From: Haloglomus halophilum | Lineage (GTDB): Archaea; Halobacteriota; Halobacteria; Halobacteriales; Haloarculaceae | Reading direction: 5' to 3' | Assembly (NCBI RefSeq): GCF_024298885.1 | Contig: NZ_CP101166.1 | Location: 310,001 to 374,000, forward strand | Length of the DNA: 64,000 nt | Shown here: one piece after another, positions 53,461 through 61,400 of the stretch | Layout: each line of letters begins with the position of its first letter | Numbering within the stretch: position 1 is the first letter of the stretch | Position numbers and translations under genes: made by a program | Notes under the pieces: model-generated | Told to the model about the DNA's origin: nothing | Database searches by the model: none | What the model saw: the letters and a program-made list of their open reading frames with translations, nothing else

Positions 53461-54207
53461 TCACTCGGTCGCTCCTTCGAGCGCGCTCCGCAGGCTATCG
53501 GGCTCGAACGGGCTGTACGAAGCGTCACCGACGACGACGGCGGGTGTCCCCTCGACGCCGCTGTTGGCGGCGAACTCCGTGTTGGCGCGGACCTCGCTCT
53601 CGTACTCGCCGCCGCCGATGGCCGTGCCGACGGCCTCCGGGTCGGAGACGCCGGCCTCGCGGGCGAACTCGACGAGCTTCGATTTCGTCGCCCAGCGCTT
53701 GCTCTCGGCCGGCTGGTTCGCCATCACGTGCTCGTGGTACCGCCAGTAGTTATCCGGGTCGACGTTCCAGACGGCGAGGCCAGCCCGCGCGGCGCGGGGG
53801 GCGTCGGGGCCGAGGAACGGCTCGCCGTCGCCGGTGTAGGAGAGCGCCCGGTACTCCAGCGCGAGGTCGCCGGGGGCGACGTAGTCGGAGACGATGGTGC
53901 CCAGCGACAGCACCCGGTCCGAGCCCGTCGAGAACTCCGCGCAGAACGGGCATTTCCAGTTGCCGAGATACGTGATGGTCGTCGACGCCCCGGCATCCAT
54001 CCGGGCGTAGGTGGTCGCCCCGGGATCGTCCGGGACGGGCGCGGTCGCCACGGGGCCGTTCGGCGTGCCCTGGTTCCCGCTTCCGCCATCGCCATCGCCA
54101 CCGTCGCCACCGTCATCACCGTCGCCACCGCCCAGTTCGGTGCAACCGGTCAGTCCCGCGGCGGCGGTCGTTCCGGCGGCCGCGAGGAAGGTACGTCGAG
54201 TGGTCAT
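53461..54207 (-). CDS. Exported DsbA-like thioredoxin-fold lipoprotein
   Basis: This 248-residue protein starts with a Tat-type signal (TTRRTFLAAAGTTAAAG) and a lipobox LTGC, so it is a lipoprotein. The Gly/Asp linker leads to the thioredoxin fold with active site NWKCPFCAEF (CPFC) and cis-Pro in SGVEGTPAVVVG. DsbA/BdbD-like enzymes introduce disulfides in exported proteins. The DsbB-like gene follows directly, so the two form a relay in the cell envelope. Confidence 0.9.
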   Translation of the reverse strand: MTTRRTFLAAAGTTAAAGLTGCTELGGGDGDDGGDGGDGDGGSGNQGTPNGPVATAPVPDDPGATTYARMDAGASTTITYLGNWKCPFCAEFSTGSDRVLSLGTIVSDYVAPGDLALEYRALSYTGDGEPFLGPDAPRAARAGLAVWNVDPDNYWRYHEHVMANQPAESKRWATKSKLVEFAREAGVSDPEAVGTAIGGGEYESEVRANTEFAANSGVEGTPAVVVGDASYSPFEPDSLRSALEGATE

Positions 54208-54295
54208 GGCCGCGCTTGCACGGTCCGGTGTCTCAATCTTCTGGTCGGACTCTCGAAAACGTCGGCCGAACGGGTACGACCCGCCGAATCGTCCG

Positions 54296-54766
54296 TTACC
54301 GGTCCTCGAGCGCGTCCGCCACGCGCTCGACCTCGCGGCGGATGTCGTGGAGCTCGTCCCGGACCTTCCGGACCTCGCGGACGAGTTCCTCGTTGTCCTG
54401 GCCGCCCTCGTCGCGCCCGCGGCCCTCGGGGCCACCGGGCGAGCCGCCGAGCGCGCCGCCGGGGCCGCCACCGCCCATCATGCCGCCCATCATCTGCGCG
54501 AACGGGTTGCCGCCGCCACCGCCGCCCATGCCCGGCGGGCCACCGCCCTCGCCACCCATCCCGGGCGGGCCACCGCCGCCCATCATCTCCTCCATGCGCT
54601 CCTCGGGGCTCTGCCCCTCGCCGCCCTCGCCCTCGCGCTCCTCGGCGCGCTGCTGTCGGATCTCCTCGACGCGCTCGCGGAAGGACTTCTCCTCGCCGCC
54701 GTTCTCGCCACCGTCCTCGCCGCTGTTCTCGGCCGGCTTGTCCGTATCTTCGGGTTCGTCCGTCAT
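54296..54766 (-). CDS. Gly/Met-rich hypothetical protein with terminal coiled coil
   Basis: This 156-residue protein has an acidic N-terminus (EPEDTDKPAENSGEDGG), a central Gly/Met/Pro repeat (GGGGPPGMGGEGGGPPGMGG, then MMGGMMGGGGPGG) and a C-terminal coiled coil (ELVREVRKVRDELHDIRREV). The Met-Gly-Pro repeat is a low-complexity domain of the kind that drives condensation. No family is recognised. The codon pattern and long open frame support it as real. Confidence 0.6.
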   Translation of the reverse strand: MTDEPEDTDKPAENSGEDGGENGGEEKSFRERVEEIRQQRAEEREGEGGEGQSPEERMEEMMGGGGPPGMGGEGGGPPGMGGGGGGNPFAQMMGGMMGGGGPGGALGGSPGGPEGRGRDEGGQDNEELVREVRKVRDELHDIRREVERVADALEDR

Positions 54767-54836
54767 ACCTCCCGGTATCGGTGCGCCACGGAAAAACATG
54801 CGGGAATCGTCGGTAACCCCCGGTCCGGTATCGCTG

Positions 54837-55610
54837 CTACCCGAACCTCCCGAGCGACGACTGGATATCCCGGTCACCCGCGCCGTCCGTGACCTCGTGA
54901 CCCAGCAGGTCGCGCAGGTCGACGGCGTAGGTGCTGCCCGCGTTCTCCAGTACAAGCAGTCGGCCCTGCACGCCGACGACCGTTCCAGTCGCGAGCGTCT
55001 CGCGGACCGGCCGGTCGTCGACGGTGAAGCCGTAGTCGAGGTCGAACGTCTCCAGCGGGTCGAACTCCGCGAGCAGTGCCTCCCACGCCCCGGCGTCCAC
55101 CGTCCGCGCGAGGGCTGCCACCTTCGTCGGCGTCCGGACCCGGTCCGGCAGGCGGTCGGCGAGCGCGGCCTCCCGACGTCGTGCGGCCCGGCCGTCGGGG
55201 AAGTGTTCGATCAGCGCGGCGCGGTCGGCGCCCTGCTCGCGGAGGCGGGTCTCCAGGCGCTCGGGCTTCGTGACGCCGACCTTGAACGTGTCCGGTGCGA
55301 AGGCGGCGAGGTAGCAGACGTGCTCGCGGCCGCAGTTCTCCAGCGGCATGTCGCAGTTCCCCGTACAACGGGCGCAGGCCCACGTCGAGGTGTGGTCACG
55401 GCAGTACGGGGCCCGCGACGCGGCACACGAGCGGTGCTGCAGTTCGGCCCCACCGTCCCCGCCCTCGGCGACCAGCGCGCCCGCGCAGTGGCGCTCCCCG
55501 AGCCCGTACTCCAGGGAGGCACCCGACACCAGCGCTACACGCTCGACGGGACCCCCGGCGGCGAGCTGTAGCGCGGGGTCGGGGGACCGGTCGTAGCCGA
55601 CGAACTGCAC
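54837..55610 (-). CDS. DUF2797-family protein
   Basis: This 257-residue protein has an N-terminal region with CRDHTSTWACARCTGNCDMP and CGREHVCYLAAFAPDTFKVGV, a Cys-rich knuckle in front of a GIY-YIG-like segment (HVCYLAAF...KVGVTKPERL). This matches DUF2797, known only as a putative zinc-binding, possibly nuclease-like family. The remaining C-terminus is beta-rich. There is no TM. Confidence 0.75.
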   Translation of the reverse strand: MQFVGYDRSPDPALQLAAGGPVERVALVSGASLEYGLGERHCAGALVAEGGDGGAELQHRSCAASRAPYCRDHTSTWACARCTGNCDMPLENCGREHVCYLAAFAPDTFKVGVTKPERLETRLREQGADRAALIEHFPDGRAARRREAALADRLPDRVRTPTKVAALARTVDAGAWEALLAEFDPLETFDLDYGFTVDDRPVRETLATGTVVGVQGRLLVLENAGSTYAVDLRDLLGHEVTDGAGDRDIQSSLGRFG

Positions 55611-55702
55611 ACGTGGTGTTCGTGGGGGACGGCAAAAGAGGTGCCGTCGCCGCTGTACTGATAAATGGTGGCGCAGATACGGCTATTCTTTGATACATTG
55701 TG

Positions 55703-56920
55703 ATGGCACGGGGGGATACGGACCGGCGACCCGTCGGTGGTGGTATGAGACAGGGTGGACGGAGTCGGCGGGCGGTACTGCAGGCGATCGGTGCGGGAAC
55801 GACGGCGGTCGGTCTCGGTGCTGGTCTCGGAGCGGCCGACGGGCGCGATGGTCGCGATGGTGGCGCGACCACGCGCGTGAACGTCGGTGTCCGGCCGGGC
55901 GGGGAGCAGGCGATTCGGGCGGCCGCAGCGACGGTCCACCGGACCTACGCGTTCGACGCGCTGACGGCGACCGTCCCCGAGGTGGCGATTCCGGACCTCC
56001 GGTCGCGCGACGACGTGCGCTACGTCGAGGTCGACGGGGAGGTCCGGGTGGACGGGTCGGGGCCCGTCGAGTCCGAGGACACCCAGACCGCCCCGTACGG
56101 CATCGAGCGTGTCGGGGCGACGGCTGTCGACGCGACCGGCGAAGGGGCCCACGTCGGCGTCGTGGACACGGGTATCGACGCGACACACCCCGACCTGCTC
56201 GGCCGTGTCGGTGAGAGCTTCACCACGGTCGGGAGCTGGGTCACCGGGGCCGCGGCACCCGCGGGACAGGACGACAACGGACACGGCACCCACGTCGCCG
56301 GGACGGTCGGCGCGACCGACGACTCCGGCGGCGTCGTCGGGGTCGCACCCGGGGTGACCGTCCACGCGGTCAAGGCGCTCACCGCGGCCGGGGTCGGCTA
56401 CAACGCCGACCTGGCCCGTGGTGTCGAACTCGCCGCGGAGCAGGGCTGGGACGTGGTGAACCTCAGCGTCGAGACCACGGCCGCATCGGGCACCCGGATG
56501 CTCCGTGACGCCTGCGCGTTCGCCCGCGAGCGCGGGGTCGTCCTCGTGGCGGCAGCCGGCAACTACGGCCCGTGTTCGGACTGCGTGGCCGCGCCCGGGA
56601 AGCTGCCCACGACCATCGGCGTCGGCGCGACCGATGCCGACGACGACGTGGCCGGCTTCTCCTCGACGGGACCGGGCGTCGACATCGCCGCGCCGGGCGT
56701 CGACGTCCGCTCGACCGACCTCGGTGCAGGCTACACGGAGAAGAGCGGCACGTCGATGGCGACCCCCCACGTCACCGGGGCCGCCGCGCTGCTCCGTGCA
56801 GCCGGCCACGACCCCGCACGGACGGAGGAACGACTGCTCTACACGGCCGAGGACATCGGTCGGGAGGTGGCCGAGACGGGCGCCGGCCTGCTGGATGTCC
56901 CAGCGGCGCTGCAGCGGTAG
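55703..56920 (+). CDS. Exported subtilisin-like serine protease (halolysin type)
   Basis: This S8 peptidase is about 405 residues long. The start could be the ATG at 55703 or a later ATG at 55745 (MRQGGRSRR), which directly precedes a Tat-like RRAVLQAIGAG signal. A propeptide (about 45-120) is followed by the catalytic domain. The catalytic Asp is in HVGVVDTGIDATHPD, His in DDNGHGTHVAGT, the oxyanion Asn in AAAGNYGPC and Ser in SGTSMATPHVTGAA. The domain is followed only by a short tail, without PPC or Ca-binding repeats. A GATAAATGG TATA-like element lies about 40 bp before the first start. Confidence 0.9.
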   Translation: MARGDTDRRPVGGGMRQGGRSRRAVLQAIGAGTTAVGLGAGLGAADGRDGRDGGATTRVNVGVRPGGEQAIRAAAATVHRTYAFDALTATVPEVAIPDLRSRDDVRYVEVDGEVRVDGSGPVESEDTQTAPYGIERVGATAVDATGEGAHVGVVDTGIDATHPDLLGRVGESFTTVGSWVTGAAAPAGQDDNGHGTHVAGTVGATDDSGGVVGVAPGVTVHAVKALTAAGVGYNADLARGVELAAEQGWDVVNLSVETTAASGTRMLRDACAFARERGVVLVAAAGNYGPCSDCVAAPGKLPTTIGVGATDADDDVAGFSSTGPGVDIAAPGVDVRSTDLGAGYTEKSGTSMATPHVTGAAALLRAAGHDPARTEERLLYTAEDIGREVAETGAGLLDVPAALQR

Positions 56921-56978
56921 CCCGGCAGCCCGTCGAACCCGCACAAACGCTTTCTCCCCGGGGTCGTATGCTCCGGCC

Positions 56979-57323
56979 GTGTCACCGCTCGACGCGTCGC
57001 TGGAGGTCACGGTCGACGGCGACGGCCAGCAGGTGCAGTTCACGCTGGTCGTCGAGAACGCCGGTCACGACCCCGTCAGCGTGACCTTCCGCGACAGCGG
57101 CGACGCGGATTTCGCCGTGCTGACGCCCGGCGGCGAGGAGGTGTGGCGCTGGTCCGACGGCCGGATGTTCGCGCAGGCGCTCCGCCCGGCCGAGTTCGCG
57201 CCCGGCGAGTCGGCCACGTTCGAGGCCGAGTGGCCGGCTCCCGAGCCCGGCGACTACACCGCCATCGGCGAACTCCGCGTCCGCGAGAGCGAGGTCCGCG
57301 CGGAGACGCCCTTCTCGGTCTGA
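56979..57323 (+). CDS. BsuPI-like (intracellular proteinase inhibitor) domain protein
   Basis: This 114-residue beta-sandwich protein reads VQFTLVVENAGHDPVSVTFRDSGDADFAVLT in outline, then EEVWRWSDGRMFAQALRPAEFAPGESATF and GDYTAIGELRV. This matches the BsuPI/IPI-like fold, whose founding member is a Bacillus inhibitor of an intracellular serine protease. It has a GTG start and lies 59 bp after the subtilase on the same strand, so it may be an inhibitor or chaperone of that protease. It has no signal peptide, which fits cytoplasmic protection before export. Confidence 0.75.
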   Translation: MSPLDASLEVTVDGDGQQVQFTLVVENAGHDPVSVTFRDSGDADFAVLTPGGEEVWRWSDGRMFAQALRPAEFAPGESATFEAEWPAPEPGDYTAIGELRVRESEVRAETPFSV

Positions 57324-57369
57324 GTCCCCGGGCCGCGTAGTCCCGCGGCGCTCGGCCGCGCGACGGGGC

Positions 57370-57648
57370 TCACTCGATGGAGAGCTCCTCGCCGTCGACG
57401 GGGGCGTCCTCGTCCCACTCCAGCTCCAGCTCGAGCCCGAGCTCGCCGGGGCCGCTGGCCGGTCCCTCGCGCTCGACCTTCACCTCGAACTCCACCCGGT
57501 TGGGCGGCGTCACGGAGACCGACTGGTCCCCGGATTTCAGCGTGACGGCACCGTCGGACTCCAGCGCGTCCGCGACATCGCGCAGGTAGGCGGCGACCTC
57601 CGACCGGCTCCGCATCGACTCCGTCTCGAACAGCACTTCTTCGGGCAT
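57370..57648 (-). CDS. amphi-Trp domain protein
   Basis: This 92-residue protein matches the amphi-Trp domain outline: EEVLFETESMRSRSEVAAYLRDVADAL followed by the strand SVSVTPPNRVEFEVKVERE. The domain is a short haloarchaeal and bacterial module of unknown role. It is convergent with the inhibitor-like gene and lies 55 bp downstream of the NeuA-PseG gene. Confidence 0.85.
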   Translation of the reverse strand: MPEEVLFETESMRSRSEVAAYLRDVADALESDGAVTLKSGDQSVSVTPPNRVEFEVKVEREGPASGPGELGLELELEWDEDAPVDGEELSIE

Positions 57649-57702
57649 ACCCGGAGGTAGACTGTCGGATGGGATACGCGTATCGACTCCCGCAATCCAT
57701 TC

Positions 57703-59442
57703 TCACCCCAGCAGTGCCTCGTGGACGGCATCGAGGATGCGCCGGGTACCCGCGCCGTCGACGAACTCCCTGGCGCGCTCGGCCAGTTGCCGCCGGCGCT
57801 CGCGGTCCGCAGCGAGGTCGTCGACGGCCGTCCGCAGGGCCCCGGCCGACATCCCGCGGCCGTCGCCGAGGTAGCCGACGACGCCGCGCTCGCCGAGCGC
57901 CGCCATCCGTTCGTGCTCGCGGTCGTTCTGCGCCAGGACGAGCGTCGGCGTCCCGGTCGCCGCGAGTTCGTAGGCCGTCCGCCCGCCCGAGCAGACCGCG
58001 AAGTCGGCCCACTCCATCACCGCACCCATCTCCGGGTCCGTGACGGCGGCCACGTTCGGCGCCCCGGCCAGCGCGTCGTCGAGGTCGGCGTCGTCGAAAT
58101 CGGGCCCGCGGACGAGCCGGTACTCGCGGCCGTCCCCGGCCACCGCCGCGACGGCGAGCGCCGACAGCCCCGCGGGGTCGCTCCCGCCGAACGTCAGCAG
58201 GCCGTGCTCGGCCGTCTCGGGTACTTCGAGCGGGCGGTCGCGGAACTCCTCGCGCAGGACGAAGTACTCCGCGCCCGCGAGGTGGTTGTCACCCCCCTCG
58301 ACGAGTTCGGGCTCGTACAGCGCGTTCACGACGAGGTCGGCGGACTCGGGGCCGCCCGCGAGGTCCTCCAGGTTGACGACCGCGGCGGCGGTCCGGTGGA
58401 GCTGGCGCACCCGCTCGGGGTCCGTGTCCAGTACGTCCAGGAACACGAGGTCCGGGTCCATCGCCGTGACGGGCGCGAGCGGGTCGCGCTCGTCCGGGTC
58501 GACCACCTGGACCTCGCGCCCGGCGTCCCGGATGGCGGCGACCCCCGCGGGGTAGTCGGCCCGACAGACGAAGGTCGGCGCCGCGCGGAGCGTCCGCTCC
58601 AGCTCCGCGGCCAGCGTGAGACACCGCGAGACGTGCCCCAGCCCGCGCCCCCCGCCCCCGTCGACGCGGAAGACGACGCGCGGGCCCTGCGCGAGCCGTT
58701 CGGCCAGCCACAGGTCCACGACGCCGTCGATGGCCAGCGAGGAGAGCCGGTCGGTGACGACGTAGCCCGGCGCCTCACCGACCCGGGTCCCCCGTTCGAG
58801 CAGGGCCGTCGAGGTGACGTTGATGGAGCCCGTCTCCCGGTAGAACGGTTCGAGGTCCGCCCGGAGCGCGCGCTCGTCGAAACGCGGTTCGAGCCGCCCG
58901 GCTCCGTGGTTCTCACCGCTCCCGGCGTCTCCGCCCACGCCGACCCCGTCGTCCGCATCGCTCCCGTCGTCCCCGGTCGCGCTCGCCCCGTCGTCGCGTG
59001 CCTGCCAGAAGAAGCGCCGCTCCTCGGCCACGCTGATGACCGCCTCGTGGCCGTCCCGGAACCGCTCGATTGCCGTCTCCACGTCGGCGACCCGCCGGAA
59101 CGGGACGTTCGGCTGGAGGACGACGATGGGCGTCGCCGCCGTGACCGGTCGCTCCGCGCGCATCTCCTCGACGGCGTGCGCGACGACCTCGTGGAGGAGC
59201 GCGTCCGTGGCCAGTCGCTCGGGGCGGAGGAACGGGACCCGGGCGCCGTGCTCCCGCGCGAGGTCGGCCAGCGCCTCGTCCTCCGTCGTGACGAGCACCT
59301 CCTCGATGCCCGGGCACGAGAGTCCCGTCTCGACCGTGTGTGCGAGGACCGGCTTCCCGGCGAGCTGCTTGAAATGCTTCTTCGGCAGGCCGGGGGAGGT
59401 CCCGCGCGCGGGGACGATGCAGAGTGGGTCGGTCGGGTCCAT
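57703..59442 (-). CDS. NeuA-PseG fusion (CMP-nonulosonate cytidylyltransferase / UDP-sugar hydrolase-like)
   Basis: This 579-residue two-domain protein has an N-terminal domain (1-240) that is an acylneuraminate cytidylyltransferase: CIVPARGTSPGLPKKHFKQLAGKPVL, then VVLQPNVPFRRVADVETAI, activating a nonulosonic acid with CTP. The C-terminal domain (265-575) is a GT-B-like PseG/SpsG family domain: FRVDGGGGRGLGHVSRCLTLAAEL, FGGSDPAGLSALAV and FAVCSGGRTAYELAATGTPTLVL. PseG hydrolyses a UDP-linked hexosamine. A linker (about 160-185) is Asp/Gly-rich. The order suggests it makes both the sugar precursor and the activated CMP-sugar. Confidence 0.88.
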   Translation of the reverse strand: MDPTDPLCIVPARGTSPGLPKKHFKQLAGKPVLAHTVETGLSCPGIEEVLVTTEDEALADLAREHGARVPFLRPERLATDALLHEVVAHAVEEMRAERPVTAATPIVVLQPNVPFRRVADVETAIERFRDGHEAVISVAEERRFFWQARDDGASATGDDGSDADDGVGVGGDAGSGENHGAGRLEPRFDERALRADLEPFYRETGSINVTSTALLERGTRVGEAPGYVVTDRLSSLAIDGVVDLWLAERLAQGPRVVFRVDGGGGRGLGHVSRCLTLAAELERTLRAAPTFVCRADYPAGVAAIRDAGREVQVVDPDERDPLAPVTAMDPDLVFLDVLDTDPERVRQLHRTAAAVVNLEDLAGGPESADLVVNALYEPELVEGGDNHLAGAEYFVLREEFRDRPLEVPETAEHGLLTFGGSDPAGLSALAVAAVAGDGREYRLVRGPDFDDADLDDALAGAPNVAAVTDPEMGAVMEWADFAVCSGGRTAYELAATGTPTLVLAQNDREHERMAALGERGVVGYLGDGRGMSAGALRTAVDDLAADRERRRQLAERAREFVDGAGTRRILDAVHEALLG

Positions 59443-59476
59443 GGTGTGGTGCCGTCGTCGGCGTCCTCGGTCGTCG

Positions 59477-60544
59477 TCAGTGCTCCCGCTCGATGTCCTC
59501 GGCCGCCAGCACCTCGTCGGCGGGTAGGTCCCGGGTCGCGCGCCACGCCTCGTCGTCGACCTCGAACAGCAGTTTCGGGGCGAGGCCGGTCCCCGGTCGC
59601 TTCACCGCGAGGTCCGCCCGCCGGATGCGCTCGCCCGCCTCGATGGCGCGGTCGGTGACGAGCGAGCGCCGCGCCAGGCGCATCCCGTCGGCCTCGACCT
59701 CGGTCGGCCCCTGCTCGGCCCGACCCATCGCGGCGTGGACCTCGCGGGTCCGGTCGACGATGTCGCGCATGACCTCCGTGTCGGCCGAGAGCCGATGGTC
59801 CGGGCTCTTCTCCAGCGACGTGTCGTAGGTGAAATGCTTCTCGATGATGGCGGCACCCATCGCGGCCGCGGCGACCGGGACGGTGGTCCCGATGGTGTGG
59901 TCCGAGAGGCCGACGGGGTAGTCGAACTCGGCCATCAGGGTCGACATCATCCGCAAGTTCGCGTCCTCGATGTCGGTCGGGTACTTCGTGATGCAGTGGA
60001 GCAACACGATGTCGTCGTTCCCGGCGTCCTCGATGACGCCGACGGCCTCGCGGATCTCCGCGAGTGTCGCCATCCCGGTCGAGAGGATGACTGGTTCGCC
60101 CCGCGAGGCCACGTCCCGGAGGAGCGGATGGTGGGTGAGGTCGCCCGACGCAATCTTGTACGCGGGCACGTCGAGGTCGTCGAGCAGGTCGACCGCCGCG
60201 TGGTCGAACGGCGTCGAGAGATAGGTGATGTCCTGCTCGCGGGCGTGAGCCGCCATCGCCTCGTAGTCCGAGCGCTCGAGGACGTCCAGTTCCGCGAATT
60301 TCTCGTACTGTGTGCCCTCGCCCCAGTACTTCGGTGCGTCGCGCGTGACGAGGGTGTCCGCGGAGTAGTTCTGGAACTTGACGGCGTCGGCGCCGCTCTC
60401 GACGGCCGCGTCGACGAGTCGCTTCGCCTTCGCCAGTTCGCCGTCGTGGTTGGCCCCGGCCTCGGCGATGACGTAGGCCGGCTCGCCCGGGCCGACCGCC
60501 CTATCGCCGATGTGGACCGGCTCGATGTCGCGTTCGTCCGGCAT
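59477..60544 (-). CDS. neuB: N-acetylneuraminate/legionaminate/pseudaminate synthase (NeuB)
   Basis: This 355-residue TIM-barrel plus C-terminal SAF (antifreeze-like) domain protein condenses a hexosamine with PEP to make a nonulosonic acid. Motifs include VIAEAGANHDGELAKAKRLV, VKFQNYSADTLVT, STPFDHAAVDLLDDL, KIASGDLTHHPLL, STGMATLAEIREAV, LLHCITKYPT and IEKHFTYD (metal and PEP residues). The SAF domain starts RRSLVTDRAIEAGERI. The exact sugar is not determined. It lies 34 bp upstream of the NeuA-PseG gene, in operon spacing. Confidence 0.93.
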   Translation of the reverse strand: MPDERDIEPVHIGDRAVGPGEPAYVIAEAGANHDGELAKAKRLVDAAVESGADAVKFQNYSADTLVTRDAPKYWGEGTQYEKFAELDVLERSDYEAMAAHAREQDITYLSTPFDHAAVDLLDDLDVPAYKIASGDLTHHPLLRDVASRGEPVILSTGMATLAEIREAVGVIEDAGNDDIVLLHCITKYPTDIEDANLRMMSTLMAEFDYPVGLSDHTIGTTVPVAAAAMGAAIIEKHFTYDTSLEKSPDHRLSADTEVMRDIVDRTREVHAAMGRAEQGPTEVEADGMRLARRSLVTDRAIEAGERIRRADLAVKRPGTGLAPKLLFEVDDEAWRATRDLPADEVLAAEDIEREH

Positions 60545-60578
60545 CAGTGGGTGGTGGGTGTCGGTGGTCTGCGCATCA

Positions 60579-61334
60579 TCAGTGGTGGTCGGCGCCCGCC
60601 GGCGTGTACGAGGTGGTCGCGAGCATGCGCTCGAAGCCCGGCTCCTGCGGGGTCCCGCGGTGGAGCCCGGCCTGGTTCGCGACGATGAGCGTTCCCTTCG
60701 GGGCCGTGCAGACGAGGGCGTCGTCCTCGTCGTGGAACACGCCGTCGGTGGGCGGGTCCCCGCGGACCCGGTTGACGAGCTGTGCGGCCTTCTTCCGCAG
60801 GACGGAGGGCTCGTGGCTCCCCGGAATGTACTGGAACGGGCCGTAGCGCTCGTCGGGTACGTCGGTCAGGTAGACGAACGCCTTGAACTTGCCCGCGTAG
60901 GTGTCGGCGTGGAAGTCCCGGGTGTCCGTGACGCCGCGGTTGACGTACACGTTGAGGTTGTCCGGGGTGTAACGCGCCCCGGCCGCGTCGTTGACGATCT
61001 CGGCGACGAAGCGGTCGCGCTTGCGCTGTGCCAGCGCCGGGACCGCGAGGTCCATGTTGAACACGTCCAGCATCCCGTCGTCGTTCTCGCCGGTCCGTTC
61101 CCTGACGACCGGCTCGCCGCGCGTCGAGAGCGAGCCGTAATCGTCGTCCGGGCCGGCGCGCGGGAGGTCGTCGAGCCGTGTCTCGACGCGCTCGCGGATC
61201 TCGTCACAGAGCGACGGTGCGAGGAAGTCCTCCACCACGACGACACCGTCGGCGGCCAGCGTATCCGCGAACGTCCCGGCGTCCGCGTCGAGGTCGAGCG
61301 CCGCCTCCCCCTCGGCGTCGGTGACGGTAGCCAT
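60579..61334 (-). CDS. PhyH-type Fe(II)/2-oxoglutarate dioxygenase
   Basis: This 251-residue protein has the phytanoyl-CoA dioxygenase-like order: ADGVVVVEDFLAPSLCDEIR, then DTRDFHADTYAGKFKAFVYL (HxD iron motif), GPFQYIPGSH and NQAGLHRGTPQEPGFERM (distal His and 2-oxoglutarate Arg). Such enzymes hydroxylate small molecules or sugars. Located between NeuB and a glycosyltransferase-like gene with 34-66 bp gaps, it probably modifies the nonulosonate or its glycan. Confidence 0.85.
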   Translation of the reverse strand: MATVTDAEGEAALDLDADAGTFADTLAADGVVVVEDFLAPSLCDEIRERVETRLDDLPRAGPDDDYGSLSTRGEPVVRERTGENDDGMLDVFNMDLAVPALAQRKRDRFVAEIVNDAAGARYTPDNLNVYVNRGVTDTRDFHADTYAGKFKAFVYLTDVPDERYGPFQYIPGSHEPSVLRKKAAQLVNRVRGDPPTDGVFHDEDDALVCTAPKGTLIVANQAGLHRGTPQEPGFERMLATTSYTPAGADHH

Positions 61335-61400
61335 ACCACACGCACTCGCCTGCGCTGTAAGTGCTTTTCTCGTCGTGGGCGCTCACCGCCGCCGTCCCCC

